64,000 bases of DNA from Kuschelorhynchus macadamiae (taxonomy: Eukaryota > Arthropoda > Insecta > Coleoptera > Curculionidae): assembly GCA_030620095.1 (NCBI GenBank), contig JAUTXW010005194.1:728501-792500 (forward strand), given 5' to 3'. Position numbers and translations under genes: made by a program. The notes below the pieces were generated by a model, which was not told the origin of the DNA, ran no database searches, and was given only the letters and a program-made list of their open reading frames with translations. Position 1 is the stretch's first letter; each line of letters starts with the position of its first letter. This document shows, piece after piece, positions 12,113 to 23,788 of this stretch.

Positions 12113-12680
12113 GCCTAAATATAACCGTCCATAACCTATATTTCAAACAAGTATTTATCAAAACACCGAAAAATACACAAAGAAAAATAAAGTTTATTAC
12201 CAGGTACATAATTTATATTATGCTTTTGGACTGGCTAATTCTATATAAGAGAAGAAGCCTGATGTCTTTTGAAAGAAGAGCCATAAGAACTTGACCTGAC
12301 AAAATCTAAACACTTCTTTTGAAGCTTACAATTTTTTCAGTCTTCCGGTTCGTCTCGTCGAATGCAGACCTCTGTGTTGTTAACATAAGTGGTGCCACGT
12401 GTTCGGTTTTGCTGCTTTATTTCGGGGGGAAACGGGAGACTCAACCGCTCAGGTGGAAACTTACGACCCCGCTAGAAAGGGAGCATACGCTGTGAACGTG
12501 TGAGGCCTAGTTGTTCCTGCATTCTATCCCGTTCGTCTGCCGCAGTTCTACATAGAATATTAGCGTAACGGCCGCTACGTGGCGGGAGTGGGAGGGGTAA
12601 GGGGATAGCTTGAAAGAAAGGGTCATCTCGTAATATCAGTAGTACTCTCAAGGGGCACCTAGTGGAAGCCTAGATGCATT
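12113..12680. repeat. GC-richer dispersed repeat, copy 1
   Basis: This segment recurs in the same orientation at 14143-14560. Matching landmarks include 'ggttcgtctcgtcgaa', 'gctgctttatttcgggggga', 'gaccccgctagaaagg', 'ttgttcctgcattctatccc' and 'agtactctcaag'. The upstream 'atataac' and 'catatttcaaa' blocks match too. Copy 1 has about 100 bases (around 12200-12320) absent from copy 2. Base composition is much more GC-rich than its surroundings. It has no ORF and may be the untranslated region of a retroelement or part of a non-autonomous element. At 12681-12930 a similar GC-rich stretch follows, ending in an (AAG)n-like run. Confidence 0.75.
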
Positions 12681-12930
12681 TCAAAAATTTAAAAAGGAAT
12701 TATTAAAGTATTTGAAAGATTCGGGGTATTCGGGAGCCTAGAGCTCGCCATCCGGATATCCTACCGATAACGCCTCCAAACTGGACCAAGGTGCAGGGTC
12801 GACTTCGAGGGTCGCCGATTTAACGACTCTGAGCCCCGGACGGAGGGCAATCTGGCGACTGCCTCGTAGCAAAGCCAATAAGTCCTGTTATGTAACAGGC
12901 TAAACAGGAATGAAGAAGAAGAAGCTTACA

Positions 12931-14142
12931 ATTTGCTGCTAAGGCGTGCCAAAGGGTAACAAATACCAGAATATCTGGTTTATAGGGTATAATACAAAGT
13001 TTTTAATGAAATAGTTGTTGTCCATACAGAGTATTGCAAAAAATGAGTAGTAAAAAATTGTTGTTTTTCTTTATGGAACATTCTAGTATATAATAAAATT
13101 CTATAAATCCCGAAACACAATGCAAATTATTCCAATGGTATACGCCAAATCTTTTGTTTTATAAGAATTTTTGACTTTTGCTCGTTTCGAAGAATTTGTT
13201 AAACTGCATCGGAGATGGCCTCCTACCCTTCCTTTTTGAGTTTTTTTTAGTTTTTAAATCTCCTAAATGCATCTTCGGGCCAACTAGGTGCCCCTTGGGA
13301 GTACTAAAAGTATCACGAGATGATATTTTATTTCAAGCTGTACCCTTACTTTTCCCTCCCGTCACGTTAATATTTTATGTAGAACAACCAGCAGCAAAAC
13401 CGTACACGTGGAACCACTTATGTTGAAAATACAGAAGTCGACCTTCCAAGATTGAACGTCAAACCTTATTTGTTTCATGTGCTTTCCAGTGTTTCATTAG
13501 ACACTTTTTGAAATATGGGTTATATTTAGTTCCTTATTACTATACTGTACTGCTTATTTTGTTACATAATTGGTATCACGGCAATGCGGGTCAGCGTGGA
13601 ACACAATGAAAATTGCGTCAAATGTTTTGTATTTGTAGGTTAGTTTTTTTTTCGTCAAATGTTCACGGTAATTCCGTTGTGGTCCAAGCGTAATACATTA
13701 GTAATGTAGCTTTAAAGCAAGGCCTGTAAATTAGAGTTTAGGAGATATAAGATCAAAAATTGAAAAATATGCGTAATTTTGATATTTCTATAGATTTTTT
13801 ATAAAAATCACTGAAGGAAGCAGAAAAGGAGGTTAAAAACTGTGTATAAGATGGTAAACTAAACACGGGGTGTATCTCGGAAAAAAAAGCGGCGTCGAAA
13901 AAATATGACTTTTGGGTTCTAGTTTCGGTGAGAAAATTTCAAAAAAATTCCTAGAATGGAAAATAGAATAACTAAATTTATTTGACATTCCTTACGCATG
14001 AAACACAATGAAACCTCCATAAGTGTTTCACGTAAAAATTACAGTGACTAGGAAGCCACTGTAGTAAAAACTAACTTACAAAAACAAAACTGAAAAAGTA
14101 TACATTTGTTCTACAAGAATGGGTGATAAGTTTAATGTTGGA
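12931..14142. other. No recognisable feature
   Basis: Spacer between the two GC-richer repeat copies. Only short unsupported ORFs are present. Confidence 0.55.
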
Positions 14143-14560
14143 ACTAAATATAATCGTTTATAACTCATATTTCAAAAGAGTATTCAACAAAAAGTGGAGA
14201 AATACAGAAAAAAAAATTAAAGTTTGACGTAATAAAAATTGCTTATTCAGTCTTTCGGTTCGTCTCGTCGAAGGGAGACCTTCGTGTTATTAACATAAGT
14301 GGTTTTGCTGCTTTATTTCGGGGGGAAGCGTGAGACTCAAACGTTCAGAGTGGAAACTAACGACCCCGCTAGAAAGGTAGCAGACTCTGTGAGCATGTGA
14401 GGTCTAGTTGTTCCTGCATTCTATCCCGTTTGTCTGAACTAGAATATTAGCGTAATGGCCGCTATGTGGCAGGAGTAAGAAGGGTAAGGTGATAGCTTGA
14501 AAGAAAAAGTCATTTCGTGAGACCAGTAGTACTCTCAAGAGGCATCTAATGGAAGCCAGG
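14143..14560. repeat. GC-richer dispersed repeat, copy 2
   Basis: Direct, diverged copy of 12113-12680, lying about 290 bp upstream of the first CARNMT1-like coding exon. That proximity could matter for the gene's promoter region, but no promoter element was identified. Confidence 0.75.
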
Positions 14561-14848
14561 ATGTATTTCGAAAATTAAAAACTTGAATCAAAGAAAAGTA
14601 TAATTTGGAATAAAAAAGAACGTTCCTTGATTTAGAGTCAAACTAAATTCTGGACTTTGAGAGAATGGGCTGGCAAATTAGTCTAGTAGGAATAGAGCCA
14701 AAATCACTCAAGTGAAGTTAAGTCAAAATTGCTTATTTAAGTGAACACAACCTTAGAAAAAATTGGTTATCTTGTTTTATCCGATCGGAAATATTCTAAA
14801 ATTGGATTGCTTATTAACTTAAAATCTAAATGAAATCATTTTCATATC

Positions 14849-14922
14849 ATGGATTGTGATCAAGATATTCGAGAAGAAAGAACTTACTTCCTCTCTGTTA
14901 TAAATACATTTAAAAGCTATAG
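14849..14922 (+). CDS. CARNMT1: Carnosine N-methyltransferase-like gene, exon 1 (N-terminus)
   Basis: The ATG at 14849 opens MDCDQDIREERTYFLSVINTF..., ending SYR at an AG/GTAAGA donor (GT at 14923-14924). In the CARNMT1/N2227 family the protein starts with an acidic EEERxHFxxVxxAFxxYR segment, which this matches. The exon ends in phase 2 and joins exactly to the exon at 16267 (AG+G gives Arg). The enzyme transfers a methyl group from S-adenosylmethionine to carnosine to form anserine. The start ATG was chosen because it is the first in frame and gives the expected short N-terminus. Intron 1 (14923-16266) holds two LINE fragments. Confidence 0.75.
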
Positions 14923-15400
14923 GTAAGACTATAATAATTATTGTATTTATTTATTAAAATCTGATTTAAAATTGCTCTCAAATAATAAAAAAAAACTATA
15001 TACCATGTATAATTCATTTGATATCAAATCATAGATTCTATTGTTAATACTCCATCCTAATCAGAAAGTTGGCTATTTAGCCTGCATTTTAAAAGATATC
15101 TTAAATTTAGGTCAAATTATCAGTACATAGTGTTGCCAATTATTTAGGGAGTCTCTCAAAACTCCCGCTTTTTAGAGAAATAAACTTTAGTTGTTAGAAT
15201 GAATAAGAAAAATTATTGTTTAATCAATTTCGTATATGGCTAGGAATTGGCATTCTATCAATATTATTGGAAATAATAGGAGGAGGACCTTTTTTGCTCT
15301 TCAATGTATGACTGTTTTTTTAATCAGAAAGCTTATTTCTAATTGTAATAGGAAGATGAGGTGGTACATCCTTGAGTAAAATGAGGGAATGTCTCAGAAT

Positions 15401-15538
15401 GGTAAATACTGACTACAACACCTCAAAATCAAACGATATAGGTATTATTAGAAATCAATACAGGCAGAAATACAGAATAGAGATAAATAAGGCTAAAAAA
15501 AGGGCACACTACTATTTTATTAAAAATTCAAAAATAAA
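15401..15538 (+). pseudogene. LINE ORF2 linker fragment
   Basis: The translation MVNTDYNTSKSNDIG...RNQYRQKYRIEINKAKKRAHYYFIKNS resembles the basic linker between endonuclease and reverse transcriptase in jockey/CR1-group LINEs. It stops at a TAA near 15539 and has no continuation. It lies in intron 1 of the CARNMT1-like gene. Confidence 0.4.
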
Positions 15539-15777
15539 GTAAGGGCATAAACCAAAAACGGTTTTGCTTGTACTCTTCTCCACTTCAAACCTGCAAACCT
15601 GTACTGATGCAAACTCAGGAGGCCGTTTATATATAAGAAGGAAACCATCCTTATCTTCACGAGTTTCTCCACCAAATAGGCAATAGGTGGAAAGTTGGAA
15701 GGACTGTTAGGATTACCATGCTTAAAGAAAGGACTTTCTTGACACAAGATGCCTGTCAGCCCAGAGTTAACTTGCAA
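15520..15777 (-). pseudogene. LINE reverse-transcriptase fragment
   Basis: The minus-strand reading contains FKHGNPNSPSNFPPIAYL, then EKLVKIRMVSFLYINGLLS and LHQYRF. This corresponds to the reverse-transcriptase block usually read as SNYRPISLLPVFSKxxEKxVxxRxxxFLxxxxLLSxxQYGFR. It is a short, opposite-strand neighbour of the linker fragment at 15401-15538. Both are inside intron 1 of the CARNMT1-like gene. Confidence 0.5.
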
Positions 15778-16266
15778 TAAAATGTATAATTATTACTACT
15801 CTATTACTATTCTGGTAATCAATTTATAAGTAGAATAAATATAAATAAATACAAGTTGTGTCAGTATTCTTTATTATTAAAAGTGGAGTATTAAAAATAT
15901 CTATTTCATTGATAAAAATATGTAACTTTTAACTGTGAGGTTTTTTAGTATTATCAAAGAAGATTATATGTGGAATTAGTGGATTATATGTGGAAGCTTA
16001 TAATGTTCTTTGGTGCTATGTTAAATTAACTTGTGACAGTTGTAGTTTTGATAGAAAAGTATTTGGATTTTTACATATACCTGTTTTTTGTAAAGTATTG
16101 GTCTTGGGAGAAAACTGGCCAATTTAACCTTCCCCACATCTTTTTAATATGCTAATAAAACTGCTTTAAATTCGTAAACAGTTTCTCATATTTAGTTTAT
16201 AATAAAATTGAATTGCCTAATGTAGTTTTATTGATGGTTTGTTTTCATATAAAGACATTTTTTTAG

Positions 16267-16502
16267 GGCTCTCTCACAAAAGAAAATTCAAAATAAGGAA
16301 CAATGTGTAGGGTCTTTGCCACATCATCACAAAAAATGGTTGGGTAATTACAACGAAGATTTAAAAAAACTAAAAGAGGGTATCGACAAGAATGCAGAAT
16401 TTATACCATCAGTTCTTAAACATGCGTACTCAATGTTTGATAACGTATATTCTAATATGGAGATAACCCAAGCAGAGCAAGAAATTGGAACATTAGCTGA
16501 TG
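16267..16502 (+). CDS. CARNMT1: Carnosine N-methyltransferase-like gene, exon 2
   Basis: The acceptor is a T-rich tract ending TTTTAG at 16266. The exon reads ALSQKKIQNKEQCVGSLP, then HHHKKWLGNY...IDKNAEFIPSVLKHAYSMFDNV and ends ...IGTLADG at a G/GTAAGA donor (phase 1). It matches the helical region before the methyltransferase core in CARNMT1 (SLPxxQQKLLxxxxxxLxxIRxxIDxNxEFxxxIL). Neither side has a start or stop codon, as expected for an internal exon. The reading frame continues precisely into 37386 across a 20.9-kb intron (16503-37385) packed with transposable elements. Confidence 0.85.
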
Positions 16503-17557
16503 GTAAGAATATTACATAATATAAAACTCTATTTTAGTTTTTTTTTTCTCAAGAAATTAATGTACTTTCAATATCTTTTACAAAAAACATATTTAAATGA
16601 CTGTGGGGGTTGCGGCATTTTTAATTAAAAATCTTTATTTTTGTTTCATGTGTTTAGGCATTTTAATTCTTTTATTGAATCTTACATTTAGGGTTTGTGA
16701 AATAAACTTTTATAACCTTTTTCATTACAAAATGTTTTAATTTATTAAATTGTGGTATATTACAAGTTTTCTGATATTATATAAGTAACCTTCATGTATG
16801 CCTGTTTCAAATCCTAAGATCAAAAAATATTAGTACATCTTACTTTTGGTTAAAAGTAATTTGAAATTTGGACATATTTCTTGATCAGTTGATTGGTCAA
16901 ATGAACGGTCAATTGAGTGAAAAGTTTTGATCCTAAAGGCTTGTATTTTGATCAGTCTACTGTACCTCCCAAATAATCGTATTGGAACTAAATAAGTAAA
17001 CAAAATACTTATTACTTTTCCAAAATTGACTTCTAGTTGAAAATATATAAAATTTTGTACAATATTACATGACACCCTGAATAAAAAGCAGATATAATTT
17101 TTATATAAATTTTTAAACAAGAATTCAATTTGTTTTTTGTTAACCAGAGATAGGTATTGAGTTTTAAATATAGCAAAATTTAAATTATTTCTATCAAGAT
17201 TCCTGTCATTAGATCAATAGCTCAAAAGCAAACATCTTAAAAAGCTTCCGAATCAATTCTTAAATAAAGCTTCATTCAATCCTTCATATATTAATGTTTC
17301 GTCATACATCTGATGTTCTGGATTAATTTATTTCAATTTTAGAATGTGACTTTTTGGCTGTGTGATCAGCCTCTACACAACAAAGAGAAAGTAGTAATGC
17401 GTGATGTCATCATTCTTAGGCGTAGCAAAATAGTACTTTCCTTCCAATTTTATATAGTAATTTTAATTTATCTTTATAACATACATACATAAGTAGTGAT
17501 ATGTAAGTAAATTTGAATATTAAGACAATCATCACAACTGTTTAGATACCCAGATTG
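16503..17557. other. 5' part of the 20.9-kb intron, no recognisable feature
   Basis: AT-rich intronic DNA after the exon 2 donor. No coding or element boundary was found before the transposon at 17558. Confidence 0.55.
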
Positions 17558-19979
17558 TACAGGGAGTCCGGATTTGGTTGCAAAAGCAGGGTATCTTGCT
17601 TATTTTTAAAGATAGAACCTTGCGGTTTTCACAAACCTTAGCTAATTTTTTGTGAAACTCATGAGGCCATAAACAAAATTTTCATAGCCTTCTTCTTTTA
17701 TGAGATACAGGGTGAAATAGAAAATTTGGCATTTTGGGACCCCCCTCGTATCTCGGTTATCCTTTAACTTAAGGCAAAGGGAAAAATTGCTGCTTATGCA
17801 GTTTTTTTACGCTGGATCCAGTGGCGTAGTCATATTCTTCATTTGAGTTGTTATTTTTTAGATATGACCCAAAGTGTGTTTTTTTAAACGGGACATCCTG
17901 TATATTTGTCCAGAAATTGATTTGTCCTTTTAAAAGCTTCTCAAAAATATATAATAGTATGGGTCTATTTTAATAAACAACATCAAAAATCCCAATTTTT
18001 ATAATTATCATCAATTTTGCAGTAGGCCATGCAAAACGATGCCGTTTTCTTTTGTTTTCTTGGAAGCAAATGACATTTCCCAATTTTGTACGCGTATATA
18101 AAATATAGCGCTAGTTTTTTGTATTTATTTATTGTGTAAAAATATATTTGTATTATTATGGAAGAAAACCAAACTTTCGAACATTATGAAAAGTACGATA
18201 TGTTAGCTTGTTTTATATTAAGTAATGAAAATGTTGAAGCAGCTTCTGAGATGTATTTTAACAGGTAAATAGTTAATTTTTAGGTATGTTGAAATACTAT
18301 TGCTTAATTTTTATTTAGATATCCAGAAAGGATATTGTCTTTTTATCGCATAAAAAAGAATTTATTTAATCACGGATCATTTATCAAACCTCGTACGAAA
18401 ACATATAATAAAGAAAATCGGGAAGCTGAGGAAATTACGGTTTTGGCTAATGCAGAAGCTTACTCTACAAACTCTTGTAGGGCCAGTACAGAGCATAGGG
18501 ATTCCAAAAACTAGAGTTCAAGAAATTCTAAAAAAGCACAAATACCACCCATACAAATTTAGGCTAGTGCAGCACTTACAGCCAGGGGATACAGAGCGTC
18601 GGGTAGTCTTCTGCAATTGGTTTCGAGAAAGATGCGATATGGTTAGAGATTTTGAAAGGAAGGTTATATGGTCAGACGAAGCACATTTCAGTAATTCTGG
18701 TATACTCAATAGGCACAATAGTAGATTCTGGTCCCAGGAAAATCAACACCAAATATTTCCCAGAAGACAGCAGGGCAGGTTTGGTCTAAATATGTCCTGC
18801 TTCATATTAGGAACACATATAAAATTTTATATATTTGAGGGAAATCTAACAACCAATTGCTATATAGAAATTTTAGAGGCAGCTATACCTGAATTACTTG
18901 ACGATGTTCCTCTAACACAAAGTAACGAAATTCATTTTCAACAGGACGGTGCTCCTGCACACGATTCTGGAATGACGAGATTATTTCTGAAGAATAATTT
19001 CACCAATCAATGGATCGGAACAAATGGACTTATAAGATGGTCCTCTAGGTCCCCAGATCTGTCGATTTTAGATTTCTTTCTATGGGGATATCTGGAAAAT
19101 AGAATTTACAAAGACCACTATGGTAATGTCCAAGATTTAGGAAATGCAATAAGAGAAAATTTTCGCTATTTACAAAATCATCCCGTTATTTTGCTTAATT
19201 CCCTAAAACGAATATGAAAATTGTGCGAAGCATGCATAGAACAAAATGGAAATCAGTTTGAACAATTCTTTTGATTTCCTTGGTTACTGTAGTTCTTATA
19301 CGACAGTTGATTTTTGCTGAAAGGCTTGTTACATAATAATTTATTACTGTTTTGTTCTTAAATAAATCTAGGTAGGTGGTACTTTTTTGGTGCGAAATTA
19401 TCAATACATATTTTGATAAATAGATTTAATTACATATTTATTTCGATTTATTGTTAGGATGTAGATATTGTTTACGACTTTAAATAAAAGGCAGCATTGT
19501 TTTGCATGGCCTAGTGCAAAATTTGGTATGATAATTATAAAAATTAGGATTAATGTTGTTGTTTATTAAAATAGACCCATACTATTATATATTTTTGAGA
19601 AGCTTTTAAAAGGACAAATCAATTTCTGGACAAATATACAGGGTGTCCCATTTAAAAAACCACAACTTTGGGTCATATCTAAAAAATAAAAACTCAAATG
19701 AAAAATATGACTACGCCACTGGATTCATCTTAAAAAACTGCATAAGCAGCAATTTTTCCCTTTGCGTTAAGTTAAAGGATAACCGAAATACGAGGGGGTC
19801 CCAAAATGCAAAATTTTCTATTTCGCCCTGTATCTCATAAACGAAGAAGGCTATGAAAATTTTGTTTACGGCTTCATGAGTTTCACAAAAAATTAGCTCA
19901 GGTTCGTGAAAACCGCAAGGTTCTATCTTTAAAAAAAGTGAGATACCCTGCTTTTGCAACCAAATCTGGACACCTTGTA
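17558..19979 (+). mobile_element. rosa-like (DD41D) DNA transposon, copy A
   Basis: The left end (TACAGGGAGTCCGGATTTGG) and right end (reverse complement of CCAAATCTGGACACCTTGTA) form inverted repeats that run inward for nearly 500 bases. They extend from 17558 to about 18040 and from about 19490 to 19979, including 'ttttgcatggccta'. TA flanks each end. A second copy lies at 51140-53528. Both sit at TA sites in other sequences, copy A in intron 2 of the CARNMT1-like gene. The arms contain further 'TACAGGGTGTCCC'-like motifs near 17700, 17890 and 19640. Confidence 0.88.
18158..19274 (+). pseudogene. rosa-like transposase A (DUF4817-type), broken
   Basis: Exon 1 (18158-18264) reads MEENQTFEHYEKYDMLACFI...MYFNR. 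A 54-bp GT-AG intron (18265-18318) follows, then YPER and FYRIKKNLFNHGSFIKPRTK, a DUF4817-like helix-turn-helix region. The catalytic part (18450-19217) has VIWSDEAHFS, FQQDGAPAHD and SPDLSILDFFLWG. Exactly 41 residues separate the second and third aspartates (DD41D). Relative to copy B there is a small deletion after 18319 and a frameshift near 18485. A TGA at 19215 precedes the conserved last 18 residues ending QFEQFF. It is therefore inactive, although the catalytic core is intact. Confidence 0.85.
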
Positions 19980-22590
19980 CAGGGTAAGTCAAAGACAGCG
20001 TGGAGTAATCTTTTGCCTTGAAGATGATATTTGTCCACCCAAGTAGCATGTTTAGTCATGAATATGTCATTGTTATTGTATTTTCATTGAAGTAATTGGA
20101 ACTTGGTGTCGCCATGGTCTGTTTAAGCTGAGACTACATAGTCATTACCAAAATGGGGAACAACTTTAGGGAATCTATTTCATGAATAAAACGAAAAGCT
20201 ACTTTTTTTTCTTATGGTATGTGAAGCTATTGTGAACCATTTTAACTTGTTACACATAGATGATAACACAACACACACACAACTAATTAATAGCTATAGA
20301 CAGAATTACAATAACTTTATAAGGACAGTGGCGACAGTAGAAGCCCACCCGCTAAATTGATGCAAAATTTCTAAAGGTTTAAATGGGGACACACTCAAAA
20401 AAAAATGCCTAAATTAATCTAATTTTATATTGACAACCTCTATCAGCGTCAGTTGTAAGGGTAGGGTTATGTTAATGTTTTACTTTAATAATCTATTCGA
20501 ACTATCCAGTACAAACTTTTTCATGTAGATTTTTAACAAATAACAATGTTTGTACGAGCGATTAATGAGAGTTGTCTGCCAAGTTAATTTAGTAATGTAG
20601 TATGTACTGAAGAAGGCCTACAAAATAAAGTTTCTTTTATGCTAATCTTAGGGAACTTCTACCTCAAACTGAGGTGCTGAATGAAGTAAAACATACACTA
20701 AGACATGAAACAATATTGTCTCTTACAGCAAAAAAAAAACCAAAATATAATAATGTGCAATATTTAATAACTTTTCTTGGAGTAAACTTAAACTTAAGAC
20801 ATTTACGGTCATAGTCATTTATACATTCATCACAAACACTTTATAATTACAAGCAAAAATAGGTGAACCATTAAATATATTTCTTCAGATGCCCAATGGC
20901 TGAAAACTTCTTGAATATTCATTTTAATAATCAGAAAAAATAATAAAATGAGACACTAAAACAACAAACCTCATAAGAAGCCCATGTAGGTGAAAAGCAA
21001 ACAAAACGATTTTAGCAGCAATATGGCCGAACTAATCAAAAATTGATTACTCTATTGTTGCCACTATTCTTATTATAAAATCATCGACCGAATCACGTAC
21101 CAGCGCCCACTATCTCCGAAACCTCAAGTACAAGAGGTAATAGTTTACTTGTAGTAGATAATTACTGTAATTCTTACTTCTAAGTTACAACAGAAGAATA
21201 ATGACTGGTAATAGCCAGTTTAAGGTAACAGTAGACGATAACTTTTTCTAAACAACTCGTTTTACTTTATAGTAATATGTTATAGGAATACATTTGAACT
21301 TAATGGAGTAGTCTCTGCAAAGTTCAAGAAGGTACTGATACCTCAAAGTTGTAATTTAGTAGACAGATTAGAAACAGTAACTTTGAATAATTACTATTAT
21401 GTCACGGAAATGAAATGACGACCTTGGAGTCAATTCCTTAAGTACTTGCTTGGCGGTAGTTATTATATAATTACTTTATATGGATAATTACTATAAAGTA
21501 TTATTCGCAGTAACAAATATATATATAATACTTAAAAACGTGTAACCCAAAGTGTTTGTTGATATATAGTAGGATTATTAGTAATAAATATGTAAAAACT
21601 ATTAAAGAGTAGTAGTGGAAACAGTTGTAGCTAGTTTAGTGCTAGCTGGGCATAATGCTTTTGTATCATGACATGTTTCGAGATTTTCCACATTTTAAAA
21701 ATATTTTGGATTATACAAACGATACCAGTTGATTTCTATGTAGCACTTGATTTGAGGCAATTTGGATAATTAGTTTCTTATTGATAATTTGTTTAACCTT
21801 TTACCAGGCTGGCATTTTGTTCCAACACATTGGATATTTACCAAAATGTTACTAGGTCATCCCCATAAGACCATTAATTTTTCACCAAAATTTTTAGTTC
21901 AAATCAAAATAGTTTAATGTCATAATAGGTACAGAGTGTGTACTTATACGTCAATAATACACATACAGTGTGTCCCAGATTCGCTTCTGGGGGGATCTCA
22001 GCTCCTATTATACCTATAGCAAAGGTTAAATGGGAAAAGTTTTAGAGGAGACTTATTGGAAATATCTCTCAATACAATCATAAATGTGACACACATATTG
22101 TCGAAACTTTCGAAAATGGGCGGTATTCCCTATTCAAATGAAGAAATGTTTGACATATTAGCGCTGTACTTGCAGTCACACTGAAACGCCGACATTACCT
22201 CAGCAAGGAATTTGGAGATGTCCTACGAACGATGGCAGCCTCAAGACAAAGAACGAACATAATGTATCCGTTAAAACCGAAGCCAGCAACAAAGTTTAGA
22301 CTATTCCTTATACTGTTGCAAATTCTTTTAATGTATTCTTTAAAAATGCAGCAGTTAATATAACTCAGCATTTGTCTTTAGCAAATAATTCATATAATTC
22401 ATAAAATCTTAATTTTAACGTGAAAGTAGTGCGAATTAAATGGCGATTTTTGTCATAGACATTGTTAAGAAAATGACAAAATAGTTGGTGCATGATTTAA
22501 TGTGTTTCACTGGAACATAATATCAAAAAATAATAGTTAAAAGTAAAATAATATGTATTGTTAGCATCGAAATTACCTACAAAAAATCAC
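19980..22590. other. Intronic AT-rich DNA
   Basis: No gene was recognised. A lone transposon-end-like motif ('tacagtgtgtcccagattcg') occurs at about 21965 without a matching partner. The stretch 21120-21620 is rich in 'taattact' and its complement but forms no clear long hairpin. Confidence 0.5.
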
Positions 22591-22636
22591 AGTTCGGCGA
22601 TAAACATTCCTGTGTTCATTCTAAAACTAACAAAAA

Positions 22637-23710
22637 ATGGTGAACAATGAAAACTGTATAAATTGTACAAAAACTGTGGACAATGAACAAATATATATCT
22701 GCGATTTATGTGCTTCAAAACTGCACAAAAACTGTGTTGGGTTATCATCTTCTGAAATAAGATGCATGCCCCTTCAAAAGAGAGTTTTAGTACTGCTGTG
22801 TGTTAAATGTAAGGAGTTTTTGATTAGGACACCAGATATGGTGAATAAAATGCAGCAAATGTTGGATGAAATCAACAACTTGAAGCAAGAAATAGCAGGA
22901 CTTAAAACTGAAATGAAATCAACTCAGGGTGTACCCAATATTTCTTATGAAGAAATAGGGCAAGAAAATAAAATTTTGCATAATAAACCTACTCAGCTAT
23001 CAACTTTGATAGTTAAACCAACCAATGGCCAAGATTCGGAGCAAACTAAAAAGCTTGTTCAGGATAAAATTAAGCCAAATGAATTACAAATTGGAGTAAC
23101 TAATTTCAGAAGTACAAAAAAAGGAAGTGTAGCCATAAATTCCTCAACAAAACGTGAAATTGATACTTTAAAGAATGTTATAGAGACGCATTTAAAGAAT
23201 AAAGTTGAGGCCTTAGTACCAAAAAAGAAACTGCCAAGAGTGAAAGTAGTTGGACACACTGGAAGTAATGATGTTACATATGTTGAAACAAGTATTAGAC
23301 AACAAAACCAATGGATTACTGAAGAACACTCGATTAGTGTATCCTATATCAAACAGAATAAGAAGAAAAATAATTCTACTATTTTTATAGAATGTTCACC
23401 AAGTACATTTAAAAAGATAATGAACAGCAAGAAAATTTGCATTGGATGGAATCGTTACCCTGTATATGAGGATATTGCAATTACAAGATGCTTCAGGTGT
23501 CAAGGATTTTACCATAAAAGCAATAATTGCAGAAACAAAACGCTCTGTGGTAACTGTGGTGCAGAGCATGAAACAAATTCATGTAACTCTCAAGTTAAAA
23601 AGTGCATAAATTGTTACTTAGCAAACAAAAATTTCAAGACCAACTACAATGTGGAACATACAACTTCAAACGAAAGCTGCCTTCTACAAAATACCACATG
23701 GACATCTTAA
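22637..23710 (+). CDS. LINE ORF1 protein (zinc fingers, coiled coil)
   Basis: 357 residues. An N-terminal PHD-like Cys/His finger (about residues 8-57: CINC, CDLC, H, C, CVKC) is followed by a coiled coil (about 68-95). A basic middle region comes next, then three C-terminal Cys/His knuckles (about 285-350: CFRC...C, CGNC..H..C, CINC...H..C). This is the usual layout of ORF1 proteins in CR1/jockey-group LINEs, which bind the element's RNA as a ribonucleoprotein. The ORF is uninterrupted and starts at MVNNENCINC. ORF2 begins 78 bases after its stop. Confidence 0.85.
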   Translation: MVNNENCINCTKTVDNEQIYICDLCASKLHKNCVGLSSSEIRCMPLQKRVLVLLCVKCKEFLIRTPDMVNKMQQMLDEINNLKQEIAGLKTEMKSTQGVPNISYEEIGQENKILHNKPTQLSTLIVKPTNGQDSEQTKKLVQDKIKPNELQIGVTNFRSTKKGSVAINSSTKREIDTLKNVIETHLKNKVEALVPKKKLPRVKVVGHTGSNDVTYVETSIRQQNQWITEEHSISVSYIKQNKKKNNSTIFIECSPSTFKKIMNSKKICIGWNRYPVYEDIAITRCFRCQGFYHKSNNCRNKTLCGNCGAEHETNSCNSQVKKCINCYLANKNFKTNYNVEHTTSNESCLLQNTTWTS

Positions 23711-23788
23711 GAACTAAAATAGATTACAGCACTTAATGGTAGTTCTACAACAAGACGATATTTTGAACGATATGGTGGAAAAAAACAA

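Noticed and set aside
13178..13426. 82-residue ORF
   Set aside because: No homology-like motif, no conserved neighbours, and the surrounding sequence looks like decayed intergenic DNA.
20881..21620. Possible hairpin-rich regulatory region
   Set aside because: Repeated 'taattact' words are expected in very AT-rich DNA, and no long complementary arms could be aligned.
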